From: Actinomyces sp. HMSC035G02
Lineage (GTDB): Bacteria > Actinomycetota > Actinomycetes > Actinomycetales > Actinomycetaceae
Reading direction: 5' to 3'
Length of the DNA stretch: 64,000 nucleotides
Assembly (NCBI GenBank): GCA_001838165.1
Contig: KV835892.1
Coordinates: forward strand, 92,888 to 156,887
Part shown: piece after piece, positions 9,129-16,372 of the stretch
Layout: every line of letters begins with the position of its first letter
How positions within the stretch are numbered: the stretch's first letter is position 1
Program-made: the position numbers and the translations under genes
Notes under the pieces: generated by a model
The model's database searches: none
Told to the model about the DNA's origin: nothing
Seen by the model: only the letters and a program-made list of their open reading frames with translations

Positions 9129-9764
9129 ATGAACACAACGCTCCCCCAATCCGCAGTATCACCCCTAGCCTTAGGCCTCACCGCGAGCGACGACGGACTC
9201 GTCCGGCCCACGTGGGCCTCCCATGACGAGCTGTTACGTAGCTACTACGACACCGAGTGGGGCCTGCCGATCCACGACGAGGCGGGCGTCTTCGAACGCC
9301 TCGTGTTGGAGGGATTCCAGGCTGGCCTCTCCTGGCGCACGGTCCTGGCAAAACGCGAGGCTTTTCGGGAGGCGTTTGAGGGTTTTATTCCCGACCGCGT
9401 CGCCGCCTTCACAACCGACGACGTCGATCGTCTCGTGAGCGCACCCGGGATCATTCATAACCGCCGCAAGATCGAGGCGGCGATCGATAACGCTCACGCG
9501 ACGGTTGCCATCAGAAACAATCCCGACGCGACGGACGGCCCTTCCCATCTGGGCGAACTGGTCTGGTCGTATCGCCCGGCCCACGATCCACGCCCTCGCT
9601 CGCAGGACGAGGTTCCCACGCAGCTGCCGGAGTCGGTGGCACTCGCCGCCGACCTCAAGAGCCGAGGGTTTCGTTTCGTGGGCCCCACGACGATGCTCGC
9701 GCTGATGGCAGCAATCGGCATCGTCAACACCGATATCGTCGGAACGCACCGCAGGCCTCGATAG
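9129..9764 (+). CDS. DNA-3-methyladenine glycosylase I (TAG family, zinc ligands absent)
   Basis: 211 residues, HhH-GPD-related TAG fold. Family motifs are strong: DTEWGLP, LEGFQAGLSW (carrying the conserved Glu, E38 in E. coli Tag), TVLAKREAFREAF, APGIIHNRRKIEA and GFRFVGPTT. It excises 3-methyladenine in base-excision repair. All four residues that hold the zinc snap in E. coli Tag (C4, H17, H175, C179) are replaced here by P, Y, D and T in the alignment I read (RPTWAS, YYDTEWG, VNTDIVGT). Either the fold is stabilised another way or the protein belongs to a zinc-free subfamily. ATG 9129 is fixed by the promoter geometry; an upstream in-frame ATG at 9036 is inside the promoter region. Confidence 0.88.
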   Translation: MNTTLPQSAVSPLALGLTASDDGLVRPTWASHDELLRSYYDTEWGLPIHDEAGVFERLVLEGFQAGLSWRTVLAKREAFREAFEGFIPDRVAAFTTDDVDRLVSAPGIIHNRRKIEAAIDNAHATVAIRNNPDATDGPSHLGELVWSYRPAHDPRPRSQDEVPTQLPESVALAADLKSRGFRFVGPTTMLALMAAIGIVNTDIVGTHRRPR

Positions 9765-9811
9765 AGCGCAGATCTACGGATCTGGTGTCCTCACTCTCCC
9801 GCAAGATCTGG

Positions 9812-9823
9812 CATGATGGTGCC
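9812..9823 (+). promoter_or_regulatory. Leaderless promoter of the PH-domain gene
   Basis: CATGAT, six bases, ATG at 9824; no Shine-Dalgarno sequence. Supports this start over GTG 9785. Confidence 0.5.
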
Positions 9824-10336
9824 ATGGCATTGTCACAGAAGCTCCTCAGCCAGGACGAGATCGTCGTCCGCCACATGCACACCCACATCAAGAAGCTGCT
9901 CCCCGCGATCATCGTGGAGTCGATCCTCGTTATCGCAGCGGCTGTCGGGTCTTTCTACGTTCCTGAGAACGCGCGCTACTGGGCGCTTCCGACCATTTGG
10001 ATCGCCGTCCTCCTCCTGTCGATTCCTCTCATCGTCGTTCCGTGGATCAAGTGGATCACGACGACCTACACGGTGACGACCAAGCGGGTCATCACCCGGA
10101 CCGGCATCATCAAGCGCACCGGCCACGACCTACCGCTCACCCGCATCTCCGACATCCAGATCGAAAAGGATTTCGACGACCGAATCTTCGGCTGCGGAAC
10201 CCTCGCCCTCCAAACCTCCGCGGATGACCCGTTGCTCCTGCGCGACGTGCCGAAGGTTGAGACGGTGCAGGTCGAGATTTCCAACCTGATCTTCAACGAT
10301 GTTCAGGGAGCCATCGACGCGGATCCGACGAGCTGA
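9824..10336 (+). CDS. PH-domain (bPH2/DUF304) membrane protein
   Basis: 170 residues. Two transmembrane helices at about 24-45 and 53-75 form a hairpin, followed by a bacterial pleckstrin-homology-like domain with TYTVTTKRVITRTGIIKR, the LTRISDIQIEKDF segment and IFGCGTLALQTSADD, typical of bPH2 proteins. Function of this family is unknown; it is common as a short membrane protein in actinobacteria. It stands alone between the glycosylase and the DUF421 gene, each with its own leaderless promoter. Confidence 0.8.
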   Translation: MALSQKLLSQDEIVVRHMHTHIKKLLPAIIVESILVIAAAVGSFYVPENARYWALPTIWIAVLLLSIPLIVVPWIKWITTTYTVTTKRVITRTGIIKRTGHDLPLTRISDIQIEKDFDDRIFGCGTLALQTSADDPLLLRDVPKVETVQVEISNLIFNDVQGAIDADPTS

Positions 10337-10370
10337 TCACACTCCAAGGTACAGCCCTGTCACCTGCGGG

Positions 10371-10382
10371 TAGCATGGCGTC
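10371..10382 (+). promoter_or_regulatory. Leaderless promoter of the DUF421 gene
   Basis: TAGCAT, six bases, ATG at 10383; no Shine-Dalgarno sequence. Confidence 0.55.
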
Positions 10383-11177
10383 ATGTTCGATTTTCATGGT
10401 TTCGAAATGACGGTCTTTAAGCTCCTGATCGGTATCACCCTGATCGTCCTCCACCTGCGCCTCACGGGCAAGCAGCAGACGGTCCAGCTGACACCGATCG
10501 ACTTTATCGGGAACTTTATCCTCGGTGGCATTATCGGCGGCGTCATCTACAACCACGCAATCTCGTTCGCGGAGTACATCAGCTTCCTGCTCGTCGCCTT
10601 TGGAATCATCTCCGGCCTGAACTACCTGACGTCGAAGTTCATGTCGACCCGCTCGCTCGTGATGGGAAAGGCGTACACGATCATCGAGGGCGGGCGATTT
10701 ACTCAGGACGCGCTCGACAACACGGATCACAAGCTCGACCCCGTCGAGTTTCTCGCAGAGCTACGCGGCATGGGCATTTTTTCGCTCAGCGACATCAGCC
10801 TCGTACAACGCGAAGCCAACGGCTCCCTGACGGTACGGCGCAAGGGCGAGGGCGGCGTCAACTACGTCCTGGTGTCCAATGGGCAGGTCGTGACCGACAA
10901 CCTCAAGTTGGCACATCGCGACGAGGAATGGTTGCGCACAGAGCTTTCGTCGGCGGGCGTCGGCGAACTGGAGGATCTCTTCGTTGTCGAACTTGACGCC
11001 GACAACCGGCTGAACATCATCTCTCAGACGGGAAACACAACTGCGATGACAGTGTCTGATCCGACCATCACGGAGGTGACGATGGTGACCGAGTTCCAGA
11101 ACCCAGATTCTCAGGCTCCCACCCTCGAGGATTTCGCAACAGAGGGTACCGACGCGAAGGCTCAGACATCCAAGTGA
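10383..11177 (+). CDS. DUF421 (YetF/YcaP-like) membrane protein
   Basis: 264 residues. Three N-terminal transmembrane helices carry the family signature TGKQQTVQLTPIDF and FILGGIIGGVIYN; the cytoplasmic DUF421 domain follows (KAYTIIEGGRF, FLAELRGMGIFSLSDI, EANGSLTV). A C-terminal tail of about 110 residues beyond the domain is acidic and unassigned. Relatives (YetF, YkjA) are linked in Bacillus to spore or envelope functions, but no biochemical role is established. A strong terminator follows. Confidence 0.78.
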   Translation: MFDFHGFEMTVFKLLIGITLIVLHLRLTGKQQTVQLTPIDFIGNFILGGIIGGVIYNHAISFAEYISFLLVAFGIISGLNYLTSKFMSTRSLVMGKAYTIIEGGRFTQDALDNTDHKLDPVEFLAELRGMGIFSLSDISLVQREANGSLTVRRKGEGGVNYVLVSNGQVVTDNLKLAHRDEEWLRTELSSAGVGELEDLFVVELDADNRLNIISQTGNTTAMTVSDPTITEVTMVTEFQNPDSQAPTLEDFATEGTDAKAQTSK

Positions 11178-11202
11178 CCGTCGCAACGCTCCACTCGCGA
11201 TC

Positions 11203-11242
11203 CAGTCCCGGCCTCGTTCTTCATTGGACGAGGCCGGGACTG
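11203..11242 (+). terminator. Bidirectional-looking hairpin terminator
   Basis: A 15-bp perfect stem (CAGTCCCGGCCTCGT with its complement) and a 10-base loop, 26 bases after the DUF421 stop. The stem contains the CCCGGCCTCGT element that recurs at several other gene ends in this window. Confidence 0.75.
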
Positions 11243-11643
11243 CACATCGGGGCAGCTCGCGAGGTTTACGAACATACCGGAACACCGTGCGTTGTTGCGT
11301 CCGCCGACCACGCATGACCATCACCGTGGCCGCATAGATAAGCAGGTCGAAATCATCCCCGTTGACGACTTCGACCTGTGAAACAGTTTACTGCAGTCAT
11401 TCAAAGACATGTGACCAAATCAGTGGACACACATCAGCCCTCCCACCTGTAAAAATGGGTGAAAGATTGGCGGAAAACCGCATTTTACCAGCCGAAATAA
11501 TAGCAAAAAATGTTGCATCACATTTCGGTTACAAACGAACAGCTCTGGCCGACCAAGGACCGAGGTCCCCACCGTAGCCCGGCGCACCAACTGCCGTTAA
11601 GCGCATATAAAAAACCGCGAGAAACAAATTCTCGCGGTTCTTA
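11243..11643. other. Intergenic, mostly AT-rich; no gene seen
   Basis: No open frame here looks coding. A 9-bp inverted repeat, CAGGTCGAA at 11343-11351 with TTCGACCTG at 11370-11378, could be a terminator or operator. GCGGAAAACCGC is a small hairpin. The right end holds the displaced tRNA-Pro terminator described separately. This was the sequence downstream of tRNA-Pro before the mobile element entered. Confidence 0.5.
11613..11639 (-). terminator. Original tRNA-Pro terminator, displaced by the mobile element
   Basis: Stem AACCGCGAGAA with TTCTCGCGGTT (11 bp, loop ACAAA), followed on the minus strand by TTTT and TATATG. It lies immediately beyond the left 38-bp repeat, where a minus-strand tRNA-Pro would end if the element were removed. 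Confidence 0.7.
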
Positions 11644-11681
11644 TCGTCGGGCTGGCGGGATTTGAACCCACGACCCCTTGA
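11644..11681. repeat. Attachment site repeat, left (attL)
   Basis: 38 bases identical to 22293-22330. The sequence is the 3' end of tRNA-Pro including the T-arm (GGGATTTGAACCC) but not the anticodon, so only a tRNA fragment is present at this end. Matches the expected product of tyrosine-recombinase integration into a tRNA 3' end. Confidence 0.93.
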
Positions 11682-11800
11682 GAAGGGTATTCAATTCATA
11701 GGGATCCCCAGGGCACTGCGGGTTTTTGGCGGGATAGCAATGTTTTTCCCGTCTTCATTCTTCCCGTCAACACCCGATGAAACCCCTGTAATCCCATGAG

Positions 11801-11824
11801 TCAAGATACTTTTCAAGATGAGGT
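11801..11824 (+). repeat. Probable integrase arm-type site, left
   Basis: Two TCAAGAT copies ten bases apart inside a 24-base block that matches 22217-22240 at 20 of 24 positions. Overlaps the 3' end of the integrase gene. Confidence 0.5.
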
Positions 11825-13087
11825 GAGGGCCTGCGAGGCCGCCGCCTTGAGGGCCTCGACCTCGCGCGCGTCGGTGTAGTGGGATCGGTTAATCTCTCTC
11901 GTGTGCCCGAGCAGGCGGATCCGCTGGTCCTCGGGAACCACGTCGGCCAAGATCGAGTTGATCGTCGTTCTCCATGAGTGCCCTCGCTCGACCCTGAACA
12001 TCTCAATGCCGCACGCCTCGGCCAGTTCCTCATACACGCCTGCGAGTTTGCGGTCCCTGTTTCTGGGCAGCCACTCTTTCATCGGATCGGTGGGCGCGCC
12101 GAACAGGTACGCGCCCTCGGGCAATCCCTCGATCCTCTCCACGAGCAGCCGCGCTACTCGGTCATCGAGCACGGGCACACGGCGTGCTTTTCGCGTCTTC
12201 GTGGCCTCACCGGACAGGGCGAACACGACGTTCCCGTTGTCGTCTACCTCGACCTCGCTCACGGGACGTTTGCCGATCTCTGAGGTTCGCATCCCCGTGG
12301 CGGCCTGGGTGAGGACGAACTCCAGCAGCGACCGACGCTCGACAATCCGATCGTCTAGGGTCCAGCGTCCCCGTTTCGGCTTCTCCACCGCCTTCGGGTC
12401 CTGGGTAAGCAGCCACTCGATCGCCTTGTGATACTCCTCCCGCGTGAGAGCGTGTCCGCCGCGTTGGACGGGTGGCTTGCGGGATCTCGACAGGTCGAGG
12501 TCAAGGTCTGCGAGCGGGTTGTACTGCAACAGGCCGTCCAGTTTCAGTGGTCGAGCAAGATACTTTGAGGCGACCAACTTCGCGTGCTTCACGTTCTTGG
12601 CCCCATGCAGCCGCCCGATCTCCTCTAGGCACTCTTTGAGCGCGCGGGGCCTCATCGCCGCTTCGATGGACAGCCCCTTGAGGGCGTGTCGGTGACGGTG
12701 GCCTTTCTCGTCGGAGCCGCACTCCCCGAGGAGCAGCCTGTAGGAGAGCCAGTAGCGTGCCCTCGTGGCCTCAGCGAGACGCTCGGACTCGATGGCAGGC
12801 TTGGTGATCGCTGCCATGTACTCAGCCACGGGCGAGCGCAGAGACCATGAGGATGTTCCGGAGGTCTGAAGCAGTTCATTAGCCTTGGAACGTGCCCTGG
12901 CACGCACATCCGCCCTTGTGGGGGCCTGGGTCTTCATGTGGAGCGTGCGCCCGTCGTGCAGCATGATGCGCCACTGAAGGCGGAAACCGCCGTCGATGGG
13001 GACTGGGGTCGCTCGGTCGATGGAGTGCTGGCCGGGTGAGAGCACAACACGGGCCACTCGCTTCTTCTTTGTTGCCGGTTCTGTCAT
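11813..13087 (-). CDS. int: Tyrosine-recombinase integrase of the mobile element
   Basis: 424 residues. Catalytic residues of tyrosine recombinases are visible: Arg in TGMRTSEIG, His and Arg in HSWRTT, the second His in LLGHTRE and the nucleophile Tyr in SHYTDA. The N-terminal half holds an arm-binding region (IMLHDGRTLHMKTQAPT) and a SAM-like core-binding domain. It lies next to attL with its stop about 130 bases inside the repeat, the normal arrangement for tRNA-targeting integrases. ATG 13087 is chosen because TACAAT lies exactly six bases before it and TTGAAC 18 bases further up; the frame remains open upstream to 13213. Confidence 0.94.
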   Translation of the reverse strand: MTEPATKKKRVARVVLSPGQHSIDRATPVPIDGGFRLQWRIMLHDGRTLHMKTQAPTRADVRARARSKANELLQTSGTSSWSLRSPVAEYMAAITKPAIESERLAEATRARYWLSYRLLLGECGSDEKGHRHRHALKGLSIEAAMRPRALKECLEEIGRLHGAKNVKHAKLVASKYLARPLKLDGLLQYNPLADLDLDLSRSRKPPVQRGGHALTREEYHKAIEWLLTQDPKAVEKPKRGRWTLDDRIVERRSLLEFVLTQAATGMRTSEIGKRPVSEVEVDDNGNVVFALSGEATKTRKARRVPVLDDRVARLLVERIEGLPEGAYLFGAPTDPMKEWLPRNRDRKLAGVYEELAEACGIEMFRVERGHSWRTTINSILADVVPEDQRIRLLGHTREINRSHYTDAREVEALKAAASQALTSS

Positions 13088-13093
13088 ACCTCC

Positions 13094-13123
13094 ATTGTAA
13101 GATACGCTGTTCCCCTGGTTCAA
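13094..13123 (-). promoter_or_regulatory. Leaderless promoter of int
   Basis: On the minus strand: TTGAAC, 18-base spacer, TACAAT, six bases, ATG of int. The GGAGGT within the six bases is too close to the ATG to act as a normal ribosome binding site. Confidence 0.6.
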
Positions 13124-13140
13124 GTGGGAGTGAGGTGGAG

Positions 13141-13170
13141 TTGCGGGGATTTGGTGGGGTATGCTAGGAT
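13141..13170 (+). promoter_or_regulatory. Putative promoter of the structured leader and HTH gene
   Basis: TTGCGG (13141-13146), 18 bases, TAGGAT (13165-13170) on the plus strand; TATGCT at 13160 is an overlapping alternative -10. A dyad GGATCGG (13167-13173) with CCGATCC (13189-13195) overlaps the start region and could be an operator. Confidence 0.4.
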
Positions 13171-13434
13171 CGGAGCAAGTCCTTCGGGCCGATCCCACTA
13201 AGGGTTGGCACACCTCGATATCTCCGGGGTGAGGGGATTAGCCTGGACCAGTATGAGATTGTCTGGTTGAGAGTTTTCGAACTCTTACATCTTCCTCGAC
13301 GGGATGGAAGGTGCCGAACGATTGAGCCGCGCCCACCGATGGGCAGCAACACACCCCGTGCGGTGTTGAACAAGGGCTTCCGACCTTAACTGGCGGTGAC
13401 AAGCCCTTTTCCTACTCAGGGAAAGGGCTTTGCT
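13171..13434 (+). ncRNA. Candidate structured cis-regulatory leader RNA
   Basis: About 260 bases between the divergent int and HTH genes without a credible open frame. Stems seen in order: ACCAG/CTGGT (from 13247), AGAGTT-TTCG-AACTCT with a UUCG loop (about 13271-13286), CATCTTCC/GGAAGGTG with one G-U pair (from 13288), GCCCA-CCGA-TGGGC (from 13332), ACACC/GGTGT (from 13351). The last part has three mutually exclusive segments: AAGGGCTT (13372-13379), AAGCCCTT (13401-13408) and AAAGGGCTT (13422-13430). Segment two with three gives a 12-bp stem that buries the AAAGGG in front of ATG 13435; segment two with one would free it. It matches no family I recognise. Confidence 0.5.
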
Positions 13435-13698
13435 ATGCCTACTGCTTCTGTTATTACCTCTGCCACGCTCGACGATGAGCGCGCTCTATCCCCCGTTGAG
13501 GCCGCTGCTTTTCTCGGCGTCTCTGCCAAGACCCTGACGAACTGGCGCAGCCTGGGCAAGGGGCCATCCTATCTCAAGTATGACCTGGGCGGTGACCTGG
13601 ACGGCCAGGGCCGTCGTCGTGGGTCCGTCGCTTATCAACTCAAGGACCTGCTTGACTTCATGCAGGCTCATCGGACCGTGACCGGGGGCCAACGATGA
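13435..13698 (+). CDS. Small helix-turn-helix protein, excisionase/repressor-like
   Basis: 87 residues with a MerR/excisionase-type helix-turn-helix: LSPVEAAAFLGVSAKTLTNW, then the wing LGKGPSYLKYD and a C-terminal helix (YQLKDLLDFMQAH). Such proteins directly after a divergent integrase usually act as recombination directionality factor or as the element's regulator. ATG 13435 has AAAGGG seven bases upstream inside a predicted hairpin; an in-frame ATG at 13396 lies within the leader structure and is less likely. Its stop overlaps the start of a doubtful 142-codon frame. Confidence 0.75.
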   Translation: MPTASVITSATLDDERALSPVEAAAFLGVSAKTLTNWRSLGKGPSYLKYDLGGDLDGQGRRRGSVAYQLKDLLDFMQAHRTVTGGQR

Positions 13699-14119
13699 AC
13701 TCCAGCACCCCCTCTAGACCGGATGTAGCAGTTTTGCTCAAGAACTGCTACATCAGCGGCCAACACGATTGTCTCGTTTACCAGGAAAAACGCTTCCGTA
13801 TAGCAGATGTTGCAGATCCGCTCAAAAAATCTGCTACACGGTTTTGCCTAGTATCTCAGGCGAAACTCGTCGATGTAGCAGATTTTCGTGTAGCAGATTT
13901 CTTTTTTAGTCAGCCTAGAAGCGGTTGGTCTGAAAAAGTGTACTTTTTTTGTACGCACTGTACTTTTTGGCTCGTACGCACCCCGGAAACGTTGGCATCT
14001 CAACGAATTCCGCGCGCACGCGTACGTACAGATAAGGGGTTCTACCAAGGAATAGCCGCTGTACTCGTCTGTACTTTTGTACTTTTTTGCCCCTCTGTCA
14101 GCGTGGGGAGGGTTCTTTC
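13699..14119 (+). repeat. Iteron-like region, candidate replication origin of the element
   Basis: Seven copies of a 10-mer close to TGTAGCAGAT occur between 13724 and 13898: 13724, 13799, 13808, 13874 and 13889 on plus; 13743 and 13829 inverted. The first two form a dyad, GATGTAGCAGTT with AACTGCTACATC, nine bases apart. A second family, TGTAC followed by T runs, recurs at about 13939, 13959, 14070 and 14078. The stretch is AT-rich and lies directly before rep. A 142-codon frame (13695-14123) spans it but its composition follows the repeats, so it is not annotated as a gene. Confidence 0.55.
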
Positions 14120-15421
14120 ATGACCACGATTGACCTCCTCAACTCCACCGCTCCCGTCCGAGCGTTCCAGCTCACCACACACCTGAAATCCGGCTACTCG
14201 GTCGCGCTCCTTGAGCGGGGCCTCGCCCACAAAACCATCAAGGGCTGGGTCTGGATTCTCCACGACCGCGACGAGACAACGGACAATCTGCACTGCGTCT
14301 TCTGGTGCGAGCGTGACCCGGGTCTGGAGACGCTTTCGCGCTGGTTCTCGCTACCTTCGACGCAGTTCGACCGCATCAAGCGGGGCAAAGAGGGTATCGC
14401 CGCGTGTGTGAAGTACCTCCTCCACGACGACGAGGACTCGCAGGCTGCGGGTAAGGCCCGTTACCAGCCCTCTGACCTCCATGCGGTCCCGGGGTGGGAC
14501 TGGCAGGAGTTCCTGCGCGAGATGGCCCTCAAGGAGGCGTTGTCTGGCACTTCACGCCAGAAGTCGCGCGGTCTCGTCCAGCAGGTTGCCTCGGGTGAGA
14601 TTAGCGTCCGTGAGGCACTGAGACGAGGGGCGCGATCGGAGTCACAACTGCGCCGTTTGCGGGCGATGTACCTGGCGCAGCAGGACCCGACCGCGCAGAG
14701 GATCGCTTTCTACGTCTACGGCGAGGACTACTACGCGGTCCAGACCTTGAGCAGGGGTCTCGCTGAGGCCCTCGCCGAGGGACGCAGCAACGTTTTTGAG
14801 TTCATCTCGACCTTCGACCTCTACGACGGTGAGCCTGTCATCCACGCGACCATCGACGATCCGTTCGACTTTCGCGAGCCCTTCGGAAGCGACGGGGAAC
14901 GTGCACGAGCTTTTGTGGCGCTGTTTCCTAGCCGCACATTGATCGAGACCCGGTACGGCCCCTCGCAACTGCTTCACAAGCACGTGGTCATTGCCGGTTG
15001 CTGCTCGCCGGACTACTTCCAGGACAGGCTTGCGACGCTGATCGCAGGTTGGAAAGACTTCTATGGACGACGGAGCAAGCCATTCGTTGAGTCGTATTTG
15101 CCGATCATCCTTGCGGTGAACGCCGACGAGTTGGCCGTGCAGGTGAACCAGGGCGTGCTCGGCGAGGGAGCGTTCGAGCAGTACCGTTCACTGGGCACGT
15201 TCCGAATGAATTTGAGGAACGTCATTGAACAGTCTCGCGGTCTTTCCGAGGACGAGCGGTTTGCCATCGAGAGCGCAGCAATGAGACAAAACCTTGCGCC
15301 TGCACTTGAGGCGAGGCAGGCCATCATCGACGCGACCACCGTCGCCTCATCTGATGGCGAGAGTGCTCGCGCCGAGATCGAGCAACTGCTCGAAGAGGCG
15401 GGTCAGCGGATCGCCGACTGA
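14120..15421 (+). CDS. Replication initiation protein, Rep_2/pMV158-like
   Basis: 433 residues. The N-terminal 105 residues resemble rolling-circle initiators: WILHDRD (45-51) corresponds to the HDKD motif, NLHCVFW (56-62) to the metal-binding HUH strand, and VKYLLHDDE with Y99 to the catalytic tyrosine helix. The HUH itself reads LHC, so the metal site is degenerate. The remaining 300 residues are unassigned and longer than in small plasmid Rep proteins. ATG 14120 has GGGAGGG eight bases upstream. Upstream lies the iteron region, downstream the mobilization genes, so a circular intermediate that replicates after excision is plausible (inference). Confidence 0.65.
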   Translation: MTTIDLLNSTAPVRAFQLTTHLKSGYSVALLERGLAHKTIKGWVWILHDRDETTDNLHCVFWCERDPGLETLSRWFSLPSTQFDRIKRGKEGIAACVKYLLHDDEDSQAAGKARYQPSDLHAVPGWDWQEFLREMALKEALSGTSRQKSRGLVQQVASGEISVREALRRGARSESQLRRLRAMYLAQQDPTAQRIAFYVYGEDYYAVQTLSRGLAEALAEGRSNVFEFISTFDLYDGEPVIHATIDDPFDFREPFGSDGERARAFVALFPSRTLIETRYGPSQLLHKHVVIAGCCSPDYFQDRLATLIAGWKDFYGRRSKPFVESYLPIILAVNADELAVQVNQGVLGEGAFEQYRSLGTFRMNLRNVIEQSRGLSEDERFAIESAAMRQNLAPALEARQAIIDATTVASSDGESARAEIEQLLEEAGQRIAD

Positions 15422-15509
15422 CCCCTGATTAGACCCGAGAGCCAAACGGCTCTGCCCTCAGCCGGGATGGGCACCGGCATCACTTCACTATTACGAAAGG
15501 AAGATCATC

Positions 15510-15833
15510 GTGGCGAATCTCGATAAGGAAATTGAAGCCGCTCGTGAAAGAGTCGAGCGTCTGAAGGAGAAGAAGCGCGTTGCTGAAGCGAAGGAACGTG
15601 CGCGTCTTGCAGAGGCGATTTTGAGTGTTCTTGACGAGATCAAGAACAACGAAAATGAGAACGCCGATCAGGTGAGCGTTACTGCGCTTATGAATCGAGC
15701 GAAGGCGAAGATTGATGCGCAAAACGCGAAGCGTAAGCGTGCTGCTGCTAAGGCAGCCGCGCGTCGCCGTGAGGCGAACAGCGGAGCGAGGAATGAGTCA
15801 GGTTCTCAGCCCGTTTGGGGTGGAGAACAATGA
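15510..15833 (+). CDS. Small basic coiled-coil protein of the mobilization module
   Basis: 107 residues. Residues 1-48 are a charged coiled coil (LDKEIEAARERVERLKEKKR); the C-terminal third is very basic (NAKRKRAAAKAAARRREA). GTG 15510 has AAAGGAAG six to seven bases upstream. Its stop overlaps the mobC start. Shape and place suggest a DNA-binding accessory of the relaxosome, but I do not recognise a family. Between rep and this gene a short hairpin AGAGCC/GGCTCT (about 15438-15453) may end the rep transcript. Confidence 0.6.
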   Translation: MANLDKEIEAARERVERLKEKKRVAEAKERARLAEAILSVLDEIKNNENENADQVSVTALMNRAKAKIDAQNAKRKRAAAKAAARRREANSGARNESGSQPVWGGEQ

Positions 15834-16372
15834 TGAATGTCGTCGTGAACGCGAGGGGGGTTTCCAAAGGGGGCGGGACGCCACCCTTTGGCCAGCACGG
15901 ACTGTCGTCAGACAGGACGTCTGCTGGCCGACAGGCGGTACCACCCCTGAAGCTCGACTCAGATGAGACGAGCGTTAAGAGTACGCCTGTCCAACCGGAG
16001 GTCACCACAACGAACGAGGTCGAAGACCAAGTTCGGGGCGGGGACCGTAGGATCGCGAGGCGTAAGTCTCGCGAGTCGCGGGTGACTGTCAGGTTCTCTG
16101 AAAGAGAAGCTGCACAGCTCACTCGCGTTGCTAATCGCTACGGACTCAGTGAGTCTGGAGCGATTCGGGCCGCCGTCGATTACCTCGACGGCGCGCCCGC
16201 GCCGAAGCTGGTCAATCGCGACTTGTTGCGATTGATCGGCGAGGTTAATGCCGTAGGTGTCAACGTCAACCAGCTCGCCCGGCAAGGGTGGGCTGGTATT
16301 GAGCCAGACGTCGACGATTTGCGTCGTGCGACTGCGACGTTCCTCGCTCTAGCGAAGGAGTTGTCACGATGA
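15833..16372 (+). CDS. mobC: Mobilization protein MobC-like
   Basis: 179 residues. A ribbon-helix-helix segment (VTVRFSEREAAQLTRVANRYGLSESGAIRAA within residues 80-115) precedes the MobC signature LRLIGEVNAVGVNVNQLARQ. MobC proteins help the relaxase open oriT. The first 45 residues (rich in Gly, Pro, Ser) are encoded by DNA that forms nested inverted repeats, so this part may be shaped by DNA function. ATG 15833 is seven bases after GGAG; ATG 15830 is an alternative. It overlaps the relaxase start (ATGA). Confidence 0.78.
   Translation: MNVVVNARGVSKGGGTPPFGQHGLSSDRTSAGRQAVPPLKLDSDETSVKSTPVQPEVTTTNEVEDQVRGGDRRIARRKSRESRVTVRFSEREAAQLTRVANRYGLSESGAIRAAVDYLDGAPAPKLVNRDLLRLIGEVNAVGVNVNQLARQGWAGIEPDVDDLRRATATFLALAKELSR
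15864..15929 (+). repeat. oriT-like nested inverted repeats inside mobC
   Basis: CCAAAGGG (15864-15871) pairs with CCCTTTGG (15884-15891). The next dyad GGCCAGCA (15890-15897) pairs with TGCTGGCC (15922-15929) and encloses CTGTC-GTCA-GACAG (15902-15915). Its place just upstream of the MobC RHH domain and relaxase fits an origin of transfer; the nick site cannot be told from sequence alone. Confidence 0.45.

Noticed and set aside
11647..11681. Second tRNA-Pro gene
   Set aside because: Only the 3' part of the tRNA is present; anticodon and D arm are missing. It is the attL fragment.
13695..14123. 142-residue protein overlapping the HTH gene
   Set aside because: Its sequence follows the iteron repeats (recurring VAD, SATRF, VDVAD words), has no ribosome site of its own and no recognisable fold.
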